64,000 nucleotides of DNA from NCBI GenBank assembly GCA_016718315.1, contig JADKDV010000001.1, positions 930,001 to 994,000 on the forward strand, written 5' to 3'. Both the position numbers and the translations under genes were made by a program. Under the pieces are notes generated by a model that was given only the letters and a program-made list of their open reading frames with translations, was not told the origin of the DNA and did not search any database. This document shows positions 18,251 through 27,180 of the stretch, piece after piece. The stretch is from Candidatus Obscuribacter sp. (GTDB taxonomy: Bacteria; Cyanobacteriota; Vampirovibrionia; Obscuribacterales; Obscuribacteraceae). The first letter of the stretch is position 1, and each line of letters begins with the position of its first letter.

Positions 18251-19155
18251 ATGGCACAGACTACTCGCCCCGAGTCTGATACTCCAGCACGTCCACAGGA
18301 ATCAGCGCCTCAGCAGGCTGCCCAGGAAGCTAGAGGGCGACTGTCCAACGAAGCAAACCCTGGTCCCCCGGTAACGGACCTAAATGGCAAAGTCTGCCGC
18401 AATCAGCCAGAAGCTGGTCAAATACCGGTTTTACGGGCAGGCGAGCAGAATAATGGTTGCAACTTTCAGTCTTTTGATAGAAATAGCAGCAATAGCCAGG
18501 CCATGCCATCTTTTAATACAGCAGATTTATACAGACAAGCCCAGGGACAAACAGCTAGGGTGAGGGGCGCAGGAGGCGAAGGTAGCGGAGTAGCTGTGGC
18601 CAGAACAAATGACACATGCTTTGTCGCTACAGCTGGACACATGGTCGATCCCAGAGAAGGTGGTGGTCCTGTCAGATCAGCAGAATTTAGTAACGGCAGA
18701 TCCTATCCAGCTACTCTAGCCATGAGAGACAAGCCTAACGAAACCGCCATTATTGCCGTAAGAACCGGTCGCGACACAAACCAGGTCTGCAATCCCGCTA
18801 CCTTTGCCGAAAATCCAGCAGCAAGAGGACCAGGTATGATTGCTGGTTTTCCGCTGGGCACCAACACACTACATGCCTCCCCGGTGATACCACACGTGCT
18901 GGCACCTACCGCCAATTAAATGGTCACGCTCATCCATCTCCAATGGCAGGTGAAAACACTGGCCGGCAGCTACTAGGTGTCAGAGCCCAGACCCATCCCG
19001 GCAACTCAGGCGGACCAGCTTATGACGCTCAGGGTCATGTCCGTGGGCTCCTATCCGGCGCCAATCCTGCGCGTCCTAGAGAAGAAGCCCAAGTCACACC
19101 AATCTCAAGAAGTCAGATGAATCAATACCTCAATAGACTCGGTCTGATTCGCTAA
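18251..19155 (+). pseudogene. Trypsin-like serine protease, copy 1, frameshifted
   Basis: A trypsin_2-like protease gene whose frame is broken near 18875-18882. Alignment with the copy at 19299 shows one base missing there (gcctccccgg against gcctctcccgg). The first frame runs from the ATG (GAGG nine bases upstream) to a stop at 18919; the C-terminal part continues in another frame to 19155. The His site is VATAGH (H130) and the Ser site is HPGNSGGPAY in the shifted frame. The usual Asp position reads NETAII, so Glu replaces Asp. There is no Sec signal; the first 85 residues are Pro/Gln rich. Decay or an assembly indel are both possible. Confidence 0.75.
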
Positions 19156-19298
19156 ACAGTCTATGGCAGTACCGCCAGTAGTATCAAAAAGCCAGTTGCT
19201 CGGTCTTGAATTAATCATCGATTTAACGGCTTTTTAAGATTTCGCTATCTATAGTTTCTAAACCCGATACCTTACCCATTTTCTTGAGGCCTATCTCT

Positions 19299-20199
19299 AT
19301 GTCCCAGCCAGCTCGTCCAGAGTCTGATACTTCTGCGCGTCCACAAGAAAACGCGCCACAACAAGTAGCCCAGGAGCCCGAGGTCGGCTAGCAACAGAAG
19401 CGAACACAATAGCTCCCACCGGTCTCAATGACAAAGTCTGTGGCAATCAGCCAGAAGCAGGTCAAATACCAGTTTTAAGGCTGGAGAAAAAACCAACGGC
19501 TGCAACTTTCAGTCTTTTGATAGAGATAGCAACAATCAGTCCATGCCTCCTTTTAATACCGGTGAACTCTACAGACAGGCGCAAAGTCAATCAGCCCGGG
19601 TAATCGGCGAAAAAGGACATGGTACTGGAGTGGCGATAGCAAAGACAGACGACACTTGTTATATCGCCACAGCTGGTCACAATATCGAACCTGGTCGGCA
19701 AGGCGGTGGACCAGTTAGAGGGGCCGAATTTAATAACGGCAAAACCTATCCAGCCTCCTTAGCGATACGGGACAAACCCAATGAAAGTGCCATCATCGCT
19801 GTGCGCACAGGTGCAGATACAAATCAGGTCTGTAACCCCGCTACCTTTGCCCAAAATCCCGCGGCAAGAGCACCTGGCATGATTGCTGGTTTTCCTATGG
19901 GTGTGAACAGACTGCATGCCTCTCCCGGTGATACCACTGGTACTGGCACCTACCGCCAGCTAAATGGTCATAATCATCCTGATCCAATGAGAGGCGAAAA
20001 CGTCAATCGCCCGCTATTAGCCATCAATGCTCAGGTACATCACGGTAACTCTGGCGGTCCCGCCTATAACGATAGGGGAGAAGTCAGAGGATTGGTATCA
20101 GGGGCCCATTCGACACGCCCCAGAAGCGAAGCCCATATCACACCGATATCACGCAGCCAGATGCAAGAATATCTGAATAAACTTGGGCTGGTCCGCTAG
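19299..20199 (+). pseudogene. Trypsin-like serine protease, copy 2, frameshifted near its 5' end
   Basis: Tandem paralog of the gene at 18251. The ATG at 19299 is preceded by a copy of the same leader (TTTTCTTGAGGCC). The reading frame matches copy 1 for about 25 codons, then loses one base near 19380 and reaches a stop (gtcggctag). A second missing base near 19480 brings it to the frame that runs to 20199. That intact part begins PPFNTGELYRQ and has the His site IATAGH, the Ser site HHGNSGGPAY and Glu at the Asp position (NESAII). Translation could start at the in-frame ATG 19543, giving 218 residues with the whole protease domain. Copy 2 is intact where copy 1 is broken and the reverse. Confidence 0.72.
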
Positions 20200-20248
20200 C
20201 ACCGCTGGCAATACCAGACCAGCGCTCAATTGGTAAGGACCTGATAAC

Positions 20249-20285
20249 AGAGGACAGTGGCGAAATCAATCTACCACTGTCCTCT
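20249..20285. terminator. 12-bp perfect hairpin between convergent genes
   Basis: A perfect 12-base stem (AGAGGACAGTGG / CCACTGTCCTCT) with a 13-base loop sits between the second protease gene and the convergent beta-propeller gene. A strong U tract is missing on either side, so it may be a transcript-end stabilising hairpin or a weak bidirectional terminator. A short TATC repeat follows at 20302-20318. Confidence 0.5.
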
Positions 20286-20316
20286 TAATAAGCGCAGGTT
20301 GTTATCTATCTATCTA

Positions 20317-21459
20317 TCAAGATAGAGCAGTTGCCGATGCTGTCCGGTCAGCCTTATCGAGAGCCGCTACTTTGAGTACTCTGGAGCGACCAGCCTCAAG
20401 TACAAAGAGCGCACCGTCTGTGCTAAAAGCTACACCGGTGGGATTGACCAGTCCAGTCAAGAATGTCTCAGTCCGACCCTCACGGTTGATGCGGATGACG
20501 ATACCAGCTCGTCCAGCAGTGACATAAAGGCGACCGAGTGTGTCCATGGCCAGATTGCCATCGTAACCATCAGCAAAGTTAAAGCATTCAGATTCGGCTA
20601 CTTGAATGCGCGCTACTTCACGACCATCTAATGAGCGTTTGACCACCGAGCCGGAGGCATGCTCCAGACACCAGAGGAAGCCATCAGGATCGAGCAGCAA
20701 ACCCTGTGTGCCGTGTCCAGGACCACCAAGAAGGACTTCGCTGTCGCCAGCTTTGTCGATTTTGAAAATACCGCCGGTATTGGAAGGGAAGTTAGAAACG
20801 TAAACCTCGTCTCTAGCACCAATGGCCAGGTCAGAGAGGAAAGTACCGCCACCAGTGAGGTTGCCATCAAGCTGAGCGAGAATGCGACCAGACTTGTTGG
20901 GGTCGATTTTGTAGACAGTGCCTTGAATAGTGGCCACGTAAAGCACACCCTTGCGGTCAAAGCGCAGTCCAGAGATAGTGCTATTGCCCCGGATACGAGC
21001 ATACTCGCTCAAAGTGCCAGAGCCGTCGATAAACCAGACACTACCATCACAGGAGAAGTAGATGCCGCCAGGACCAGCAGTCATGCGGGAGAAGCGGTTA
21101 GAAAAGGCAGAATTGAGCTGAGAGAGCACCCGCACAGCATAACCACGGGGCGCATCTGGTAAATCTATAACATTACCGCCTGAGGCTTTGCCGTCTTTTT
21201 CGACAGAAAAGTTGGTCTCATCTTCTTCTGAAATTTCTGCCGAGGTAATGTCAATGTGCAATATCAAATGCAGCGGTACTAAAATCCGACGGACATGAAT
21301 CTGACCATCGCTCTCATGGGAGTATGACTCGACGTCGATATGGTCATGGTCAACACTCAAAACACGTCCTGTAACCGTGTTGTGGCAGCCCATGCCGTAC
21401 CAGATTTGGATTTTTTGCCGGGAGTCAACAAAGCTCTGTAATCTGGTCCTAAAACTCAT
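20317..21459 (-). CDS. NHL/SMP-30-like beta-propeller protein
   Basis: A 380-residue protein with no signal peptide. The first 80 residues form a small beta-rich domain (IQIWYGMGCHNTVTGRVLSV, HIDVESYSHESDGQIHVRRI) followed by an acidic linker. Residues 105-365 carry six-bladed propeller repeats of the NHL/SMP-30 type (GLRFDRKGVLYVATIQGTVY, DLAIGARDEVYVSNF, LAMDTLGRLYVTAGRAG, GVAFSTDGALFVLEAG). Such propellers are found in lactonases, streptogramin lyases and scaffolds; catalytic residues cannot be assigned here. A GAGGGG ribosome site lies eight bases before the ATG. A stand-alone gene. Confidence 0.78.
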   Translation of the reverse strand: MSFRTRLQSFVDSRQKIQIWYGMGCHNTVTGRVLSVDHDHIDVESYSHESDGQIHVRRILVPLHLILHIDITSAEISEEDETNFSVEKDGKASGGNVIDLPDAPRGYAVRVLSQLNSAFSNRFSRMTAGPGGIYFSCDGSVWFIDGSGTLSEYARIRGNSTISGLRFDRKGVLYVATIQGTVYKIDPNKSGRILAQLDGNLTGGGTFLSDLAIGARDEVYVSNFPSNTGGIFKIDKAGDSEVLLGGPGHGTQGLLLDPDGFLWCLEHASGSVVKRSLDGREVARIQVAESECFNFADGYDGNLAMDTLGRLYVTAGRAGIVIRINREGRTETFLTGLVNPTGVAFSTDGALFVLEAGRSRVLKVAALDKADRTASATALS

Positions 21460-21524
21460 AACAAATGCCCCTCAAAAACGATTACCCAAAGTTTGAGTAC
21501 TTTGCAATTAAAAGCGTCCTACTC

Positions 21525-21947
21525 TTATTCTTCTACCCACTCTTGCCTGTCAACAATCAGTCCGTGGTTCCAAAATTGCTCAATTTTGTAGAAGCTACGT
21601 TCTTTTTCTTGCAAAACATGCACGATGACATTGCCAAAATCCAATAAAACCCATCTGGCTTCGGTTTTGCCTTCTATAGATTTTACTTTGTAACCAGCTT
21701 TTGAGAGCCGACCATCGACCTCATCAACAATTGCTTTGACCTGAGCAGCTGATTCGGCTCCGGCAAAGACAAAATACTCAGCTAAAAATGTCACCTTAGC
21801 AACATCCAGAACCACGACAGAATTGGCTTTTTTACTTTCACAGGCATTGGCAGCCATAAAAGCAGCTTGCCTGGCATCCATTACAGAAGTTGTAGATGTT
21901 CTCAAGTGCGCACCGCTAGCGGCATCTGTCTCTTTATTTGTTCCCAC
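21525..21947 (-). CDS. rsfS: Ribosomal silencing factor RsfS
   Basis: A 140-residue RsfS/Iojap family protein. It binds L14 on the 50S subunit and blocks subunit joining when nutrients are scarce. The family core is visible: NSVVVLDVAKVTFLAEYFV, SAAQVKAIVDEVDGRL, GKTEARWVLLDFGNVIVHVL and a final FYKIEQFW. The normal family length is 105-120; here a polar N-terminal extension of about 20 residues is added. Start GTG at 21947 with AGAG nearby. It is not next to nadD, its common neighbour. Confidence 0.9.
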   Translation of the reverse strand: MGTNKETDAASGAHLRTSTTSVMDARQAAFMAANACESKKANSVVVLDVAKVTFLAEYFVFAGAESAAQVKAIVDEVDGRLSKAGYKVKSIEGKTEARWVLLDFGNVIVHVLQEKERSFYKIEQFWNHGLIVDRQEWVEE

Positions 21948-22287
21948 TTATATATGCTCTTTTTACCGGTTAGTTTGTTTGGCTCAATAATTACATCTTG
22001 AATTAAACCAGCTATTTAGACAAAAGGCATCATTACAAGCTCTTTTTTAGACTATTTATCTAAAAACAGCTATCCATGCCGTTTTTAAGGGTACCAAAGA
22101 GCAAAAGGCATACCCTTGCCAGGGTATAGGACAAAGGAAGATGATTATCAAGCGCCATTTTTTATGACAAATGTCTTGTTTCAGCCGGTATGGTGCTGTA
22201 TCCTTCCCAATCACGTGGTTATTAGACCGCCAAGAATACACAAAGCATGTTGTTCTCTTGATTTAGGATCGGATAGGAGGAATCTCT
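21948..22287. promoter_or_regulatory. 340-base divergent intergenic region between rsfS and the HU gene
   Basis: This gap must hold the promoters of rsfS (leftward) and the HU gene (rightward). The clearest structure is an inverted repeat ATACCCT-TGCC-AGGGTAT at 22110-22127, which could be an operator or a short hairpin. The ribosome site AGGAGG of the HU gene is at 22275-22280. I see no confident -35/-10 pair and no further open frame. Confidence 0.4.
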
Positions 22288-22569
22288 GTGAATAAAGCAG
22301 AATTGGCTGCCGAAATCGCTGCTCGTACCAACACTACCAAAAAGTCCGTCGAAGAAATGCTTGCCGCTTTTACCGATGTGGTTACAGAAGTTGTAGCCAA
22401 AGGTGAACGCGTCACTCTCGTTGGCTTCGGCACCTTCTTGCGTCGTGACAGACAAGCACGCGAAACCAACAACCCACAAAAACCCGGTGAGAAGATCAAA
22501 GTACCCGCTAAGCGCGTACCTGCCTTCCAACCTGGCAAAGAGTTCAAAGATACAGTCGACCACAAGTAA
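22288..22569 (+). CDS. HU family DNA-binding protein
   Basis: A 93-residue HU/IHF-type nucleoid protein. It starts MNKAELAAEIAARTNTTKK and has the family signature GFGTFLRRDRQARETNNPQK followed by the DNA-binding beta arm and VPAFQPGKEFK. It works as a dimer that bends DNA non-specifically; HU rather than IHF is likely from the single gene and sequence. GTG start with a perfect AGGAGG eight bases upstream, so high expression is expected. A strong intrinsic terminator follows the stop. Confidence 0.95.
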   Translation: MNKAELAAEIAARTNTTKKSVEEMLAAFTDVVTEVVAKGERVTLVGFGTFLRRDRQARETNNPQKPGEKIKVPAKRVPAFQPGKEFKDTVDHK

Positions 22570-22591
22570 TTCTTGTACGACCAATTTGGAC

Positions 22592-22627
22592 AAAAAAAGA
22601 GAGAGAGGCAAGCCTCTCTCTCTTTTT
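22592..22627. terminator. Intrinsic terminator after the HU gene
   Basis: A hairpin of GAGAGAGAGG / CCTCTCTCTC with a four-base loop followed by TTTTT. An A tract on the left side makes it usable in both directions, which fits its place between the HU gene and the convergent TPR gene. Confidence 0.85.
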
Positions 22628-22628
22628 A

Positions 22629-23438
22629 TTATGGCTCTATCGAATCACTCACATTGGGGCTTGTGGCAGACTTGCTCTCAAGCAACTGGACAACGGTTTT
22701 GAGGCGGATATCCTCTGGACATAACCTGACTCCATCTCGAGCATAATTTAAAGCTTGTGCAAGATCCCCTTTGCCAGCCAGAAGTGTCGCTAAATGGACA
22801 TAGGCTTCGACAAAGTTTGGTGCGGCCTTAAAACAATGCACATAACTATCGCGGGCCAGCTTAGCATCATTATCTAGCTCGGCAATCTGACCTAACTCAT
22901 AAAAGACATGAGCTTCAAAAGTTGACGGTACATTGTTGCGCTGATGGCTTCTAGCCTGGTCCAGTATATTGACTGCTTCACCCAGCTTATCGAGAGCGAC
23001 GCCATAATTGCCAGCGGTCTTTTCGCTCAGAGCCCTGTCATAGAGCTGATAGGCTTGATTGATAAGAGAGTAATTGCGCCGTCTCGGCTCGCTTTCCCAG
23101 ACTGGATCGGCTGGTGCAATGCCTGGCTCGGGCTTATAGACGCGACTGACATGGTGCTTGCTTTTAGTTGCATGACTTACACGACCATGACTGCTTCTGG
23201 CAGTATGCCTGCCTGATTTGCGGCTGGCAGTATGTTTAACTGCTTTGCCCCTGGTCCTATGACTACTGTGACTGACTGCACGCTTTGCTGTATGACTTCT
23301 TGTGCGAGCCAGCGCTGGCAAACACAGCGTAAAGAGCATAAATAAGGCAATTAGCGCGACAGGAAGCCGGTTAGGACTCCCTGTATGCGCTATAAATTGA
23401 GCCAAAAATCGGGCGTTTAAATTAGCCGTTTTTTTCAA
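22629..23438 (-). CDS. Exported basic TPR-like protein
   Basis: A 269-residue protein with a long Sec-type signal (hydrophobic VALIALFMLFTLCLPALA at about 27-44). A strongly basic segment rich in Arg, His, Ser and Lys follows at 45-95, then a TPR-like region at 120-255 (YQLYDRALSEKTAGNYGVAL, AHVFYELGQIAELD, FVEAYVHLATLLAGKGDL). The start is TTG with AGGA five bases upstream and overlaps the 3' end of pnp by 17 bases, so it is probably co-transcribed with pnp. The basic segment might bind nucleic acid or anionic envelope polymers; this is a guess. Confidence 0.72.
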   Translation of the reverse strand: MKKTANLNARFLAQFIAHTGSPNRLPVALIALFMLFTLCLPALARTRSHTAKRAVSHSSHRTRGKAVKHTASRKSGRHTARSSHGRVSHATKSKHHVSRVYKPEPGIAPADPVWESEPRRRNYSLINQAYQLYDRALSEKTAGNYGVALDKLGEAVNILDQARSHQRNNVPSTFEAHVFYELGQIAELDNDAKLARDSYVHCFKAAPNFVEAYVHLATLLAGKGDLAQALNYARDGVRLCPEDIRLKTVVQLLESKSATSPNVSDSIEP

Positions 23439-25569
23439 GTGCTTCCTTTTCTTCCGGACTTACACCTTTCATTGTCAGATTGACGCGATTTTTCTCGTCA
23501 ATTTCTTTTACCTTGACAATGACTCTCTGTCCGACCGCCACCACATCTTCAACTTTTTCCACACGGCGATTTTCTAGTTGTGAAATATGCACCAGACCTT
23601 CTTTGCCTGGCAAGATTTCAACAAAGCAACCAGCAGGAATGATGCGAGTTACTTTACCGTGATAGACGCCGCCAATCTGCACCTTTTTTACCAGTCTGAT
23701 GATCCAGTCACGGGCAGCTTCGCCGCCTGCACTCTCCACACTACCGATAAGCACGGTGCCATCATCTTCGATGTCGATGGTAGCGCCGGTCTCTTCGATG
23801 ATGCGACGGATCATCTTACCGCCAGGTCCAATCACAGTGCCGATATCTTCCTGAGCAATGCTCACTTTGATAATACGAGGAGCCCATTTGGATAGCTCTT
23901 TTCTTGGTCCGGGCAGTACTGCTTCCATCTTATCAATGATATGCAGACGTCCACGTTTAGCTTGCTCGAGAGCAACTCTCATGATTTCGATTGAGATACC
24001 TTCGATTTTGATGTCCATCTGCAAAGCAGTGATGCCATCACGCGAACCAGTTACCTTAAAGTCCATGTCGCCGAGGAAATCCTCAAGACCTTGAATGTCA
24101 GAGAGGATAGCAAAACGATCGCCCTCTAAAATCAGACCCATAGCGATACCGCCAATGGTATGTTTGAGCGGCACGCCGGCATCCATGAGAGCCAGAGAAG
24201 AGCCGCAGGTGCTAGCCATTGATGTAGAACCATTGGATTCGAGTACTTCCGAAACTACACGCAGTGTGTAAGGAAATTCTTCGTGGCTGGGGAGAGCCGG
24301 GATGATGGCGCGTTCAGCCAGGGCACCGTGACCGATTTCACGACGACCAGGTCCACGCATTGGTTTAACTTCACCGACTGAAAAACCAGGGAAGTTGTAG
24401 TGGTGCATATAGCGTTTTTCGGTTTGCGGATCGATGCTATCAAGACGCTGAGCATCTGAGCCTATGCCGAGAGTGGCAATAGAAAGCACCTGGGTGGTAC
24501 CCCGGGTGAATAGTCCAGTACCGTGGGTGCGAGGCAATACGCCGCATTCAACTGTAATCGGTCTGATTTCGTCACAACGACGACCGTCAGCCCGGCTACC
24601 GGTATCGAGCACTTGTAAGCGCATCAATTCGGCTTCGTAGTTCTCAAGATATTCCTTGATAGCGCCACCGCTATAGGTTCTCATTTCATCGTCTTCGGGC
24701 AATTCAGCGATAGCATCAACTACCAGCTTCTTAGCCTCATCGATGAGAGTTTGACGGACCATTTTGTCAGTCACGCCATTCATCGATGCTTTCAGTTTTT
24801 CGGTGGCCTTTTCTTGAATCAAAGCAGTCAGTCTGGTCTTTGGTTCAGGAGAGACAAATTCTTTCTTTTCAACGCCGACAGCGCGAAGCAGTTGTTTTTG
24901 CGCTTCAATCTGCTTTTTGATGATTTGGTGACCGTAGTCAATAGCGGCCAGGACATCTCTTTCACTAACGAGGTTGCAACCAGCTTCCACCATCATGATT
25001 GAGTTTTCGGTACCAGAGACAACGATGTCGAGGTCCGACTCATCCATCTGGGCATAGCTGGGGTTACCAATCAAATTGCCATCAACGCGGCCTACACGCA
25101 CAGCCCCAATTGGTCCAGCAAAAGGCAAACCAGCTAATTCGATGGCAAAAGAAGCACCCAACATAGCCAGGGTATCTGGTGGTGTTTCTTGATCGGCACT
25201 CATTGTGGTGGCGACAATTTGCACATCGTTTTTGTAGCCTTCTTTAAATAGAGGGCGAATTGGTCTATCGATCAAACGGCTGGTCAAAATCGCTTTGTCA
25301 GGAGCCTTACCTTCACGACGACCAAAGCTACCTGGGACACGACCAACGCTATAAAGTTTTTCTTCGTAATCCACTAGTAGTGGGAAATAATCGATACCGT
25401 CACGGACATTTCTACTCTCGGTACAGGTGACAAGCACCATAGTGTCGCCGCAATAAACTTCTACGGCGCCATGAGCTTGTTTAGCCATACGACCTGTTTT
25501 GACGATAATTGTTTTACCGTCGATGACCATTTCTGTCTGACGAATGGTCGAGCATTTTTCTGCTTGCAC
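23422..25569 (-). CDS. pnp: Polynucleotide phosphorylase
   Basis: A 715-residue PNPase, the phosphorolytic 3'-5' exoribonuclease of RNA turnover. Two RNase PH-like domains are present (GDTMVLVTCTESRN, GRREGKAPDKAILTSRLIDRP; second copy GTGLFTRGTTQVLSIATLG and RREIGHGALAERA). They are followed by a KH domain (IGTVIGPGGKMIRRI) and an S1 domain (GKVTRIIPAGCFVEILPGKE). Length and order are standard. The start is GTG. It lies downstream of rpsO on the same strand, as in many bacteria, but a strong terminator separates them. Confidence 0.97.
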   Translation of the reverse strand: MQAEKCSTIRQTEMVIDGKTIIVKTGRMAKQAHGAVEVYCGDTMVLVTCTESRNVRDGIDYFPLLVDYEEKLYSVGRVPGSFGRREGKAPDKAILTSRLIDRPIRPLFKEGYKNDVQIVATTMSADQETPPDTLAMLGASFAIELAGLPFAGPIGAVRVGRVDGNLIGNPSYAQMDESDLDIVVSGTENSIMMVEAGCNLVSERDVLAAIDYGHQIIKKQIEAQKQLLRAVGVEKKEFVSPEPKTRLTALIQEKATEKLKASMNGVTDKMVRQTLIDEAKKLVVDAIAELPEDDEMRTYSGGAIKEYLENYEAELMRLQVLDTGSRADGRRCDEIRPITVECGVLPRTHGTGLFTRGTTQVLSIATLGIGSDAQRLDSIDPQTEKRYMHHYNFPGFSVGEVKPMRGPGRREIGHGALAERAIIPALPSHEEFPYTLRVVSEVLESNGSTSMASTCGSSLALMDAGVPLKHTIGGIAMGLILEGDRFAILSDIQGLEDFLGDMDFKVTGSRDGITALQMDIKIEGISIEIMRVALEQAKRGRLHIIDKMEAVLPGPRKELSKWAPRIIKVSIAQEDIGTVIGPGGKMIRRIIEETGATIDIEDDGTVLIGSVESAGGEAARDWIIRLVKKVQIGGVYHGKVTRIIPAGCFVEILPGKEGLVHISQLENRRVEKVEDVVAVGQRVIVKVKEIDEKNRVNLTMKGVSPEEKEALEKNG

Positions 25570-25721
25570 GTTTAAGTACCTCTATTTTCCTATCAGGATT
25601 CGTTTTTGATCTTTACAACTTTTGTTCCAAGAGGGACACCTCAGACTTGTCTAAAAGTCAGTCAGTCAGCTATTGGAAACTGTATATTTTTGATGGCTGA
25701 AAACTAGCGGAAGACAGCCGA

Positions 25722-25750
25722 AAAAAACAAAAGGCGAGCCGAAGCTCGCC
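25722..25750 (-). terminator. Intrinsic terminator after rpsO
   Basis: On the minus strand GGCGAGC-TTCG-GCTCGCC is followed by TTTTGTTTTTTT, a textbook terminator with a UUCG tetraloop. It lies just after the rpsO stop and upstream of pnp, so pnp expression must use read-through or its own promoter in 25570-25720. Confidence 0.9.
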
Positions 25751-25766
25751 CTTAGAACGTTTGTTT

Positions 25767-26036
25767 CTAGCGTCTCAGACCGAGCTTTTCGATAAGCTTG
25801 CGGTAGCGCTCATTGTTTTCTTTCATTAGGTATTGGAGCAGGCGACGTCTTTTGCCTACCATCATGAGCAAGCCGCGACGGCTGTGAAAATCTTTGGAAT
25901 GGGTCTTGAGGTGCTCAGTGAGCTGCACAATGCGCTCAGTAAGCATCGCCACTTGGACTTCCGGTGAACCGGTATCCTTTTCGTGGGTCTGGTTATTGGA
26001 GATTAGTTCTTGCTTTCGTTCTACTAAAAGTGCCAT
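25767..26036 (-). CDS. rpsO: 30S ribosomal protein S15
   Basis: An 89-residue S15, which binds the central domain of 16S rRNA. It is full length with the family motifs GSPEVQVAMLTERI, HLKTHSKDFHSRRGLL and GKRRRLLQYL. The ATG is preceded by GGAAAG at a suitable distance. The classical rpsO-pnp order is kept, with a terminator between them. Confidence 0.97.
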   Translation of the reverse strand: MALLVERKQELISNNQTHEKDTGSPEVQVAMLTERIVQLTEHLKTHSKDFHSRRGLLMMVGKRRRLLQYLMKENNERYRKLIEKLGLRR

Positions 26037-26189
26037 TACTTCTTTCCGTCAGTTATTGATATTCTTACGATATTTAGCGTTGGTAGATAATAACACAAAT
26101 TGCTTCTCCTCCCGTATCCTGCGGAGCCCAAGACCGCTTGATTTCCTAAAAATTGACCAATCTTTTCTCATAAAGGCATTTTGTAAGAG

Positions 26190-26885
26190 TTGAAAAAGTT
26201 CCGAATCCGCGACCTGTTCCTCAAATACCCGCTTCTTGACGCTATCCGGGTAAGGGGCTTTGCCTGGATCTTCAAACATGGCATTTCAGTTTACGACCGT
26301 TCATATAGAGTAATGAGCGTCATCCCCCAATCAGCTTCTGACTATGTCAAAACTGCCGCCAGCGGCAGCGGTAAAGACAAAATGGAGCTGGTTAAGCCGG
26401 CCATTTATGCTTATTTTCATGGGCAGATGTACATTTTGCTGCACCTTACACCTCGTTACAAAATGACAGCAATAGCAAGTAATAGCCGTGATGGCGAAAT
26501 GATTGCCAGAGCTGGAGAAGATTTGGGTTATCAGGTGGCACGAGGCTCACGCACCGAAGGTGGTGTAAAAGGTGCCCTGCACTTGATATCAGCGGCTGAC
26601 AATAGACAGAGCCTGCTCTTTCCGGTGGACGGTCCCCGTGGTCCCAACGAAAAGGTAAAGGGCGAAATTTTGCGTATTGCCCAGCTCACCGGGCTGCCCA
26701 TCATCCCAGTGGTGGGACGGGCACGCACTCAAATGAAGGCCAAGACCTGGGACAGCTACAACTGTCCAGTTTTAAATACAGCCATGGTGCTCGTCTTTGG
26801 CGAGCCTGTATTTGTCGACAAAGAACTGGATAAAGAGCAAAAGGAAAGCCTCGTCTTGAGCTTGAGACTTATATGTCTGAGCTAA
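26190..26885 (+). CDS. DUF374 lysophospholipid acyltransferase-like protein (3' frame break likely)
   Basis: A 231-residue protein of the DUF374 acyltransferase family, which is related to LpxL/LPLAT enzymes of envelope lipid synthesis. Family motifs are YAYFHGQMYILL, IASNSRDGEMIARAGEDLG, RGSRTEGGVKGAL and FPVDGPRGPNEKVKG. The last residues (SLRLICLS) look wrong. One frame over, the DNA reads ELETYMSELKAKADQFYDV and ends at 26926, which resembles the normal family C terminus. A single missing base near 26850-26860 would explain this. The start is TTG with only a weak ribosome site. It probably acts at the inner membrane. Confidence 0.8.
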   Translation: MKKFRIRDLFLKYPLLDAIRVRGFAWIFKHGISVYDRSYRVMSVIPQSASDYVKTAASGSGKDKMELVKPAIYAYFHGQMYILLHLTPRYKMTAIASNSRDGEMIARAGEDLGYQVARGSRTEGGVKGALHLISAADNRQSLLFPVDGPRGPNEKVKGEILRIAQLTGLPIIPVVGRARTQMKAKTWDSYNCPVLNTAMVLVFGEPVFVDKELDKEQKESLVLSLRLICLS

Positions 26886-26928
26886 AGGCGAAGGCCGACC
26901 AGTTTTATGATGTAACTACTACTTAAAC

Positions 26929-27153
26929 TTATGGTTTTTGTAGTTCAGGCTTCCACTCGTCAAGAATGGCGCCTTCGATAGGGCATACAGAAAGACATGC
27001 GCCGCAATCGATGCAGGTGCTGTCGTCTATATATGTATATTTTGTGTCTTTGGTATTGGTTTTGCCTTCTGCCCAGTGAATACATTCAACGGGACAGACA
27101 GGAATGCAATCCGCAATACCTTCGCACAAGTCAGCAACAATTGTGTAAGCCAT
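26929..27153 (-). CDS. Two-cluster ferredoxin
   Basis: A 74-residue ferredoxin. The second cluster motif is canonical (CIDCGACLSVCP). The first is CEGIADCIPVCPVEC, with a five-residue gap in place of the usual C-x2-C, as in some 7Fe/8Fe ferredoxins with a CEG-ADC start. It should be a small soluble electron carrier; the partner is not evident, though the ETF/ETF-QO system lies in the same window. The ATG at 27153 is chosen because AAGGAG lies seven bases upstream. It is convergent with the DUF374 gene, whose frame-corrected end is two bases away. Confidence 0.9.
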   Translation of the reverse strand: MAYTIVADLCEGIADCIPVCPVECIHWAEGKTNTKDTKYTYIDDSTCIDCGACLSVCPIEGAILDEWKPELQKP

Positions 27154-27180
27154 CAGCAAACTCCTTAAAGATATCCAAAA

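Noticed and set aside
18943..19155. Separate small gene encoding the C-terminal protease part
   Set aside because: Alignment with the tandem copy shows it is the frame-shifted end of the protease gene at 18251.
26049..26279. 76-residue minus-strand frame upstream of rpsO
   Set aside because: It overlaps the acyltransferase start on the other strand and has no ribosome site or homology-like features.
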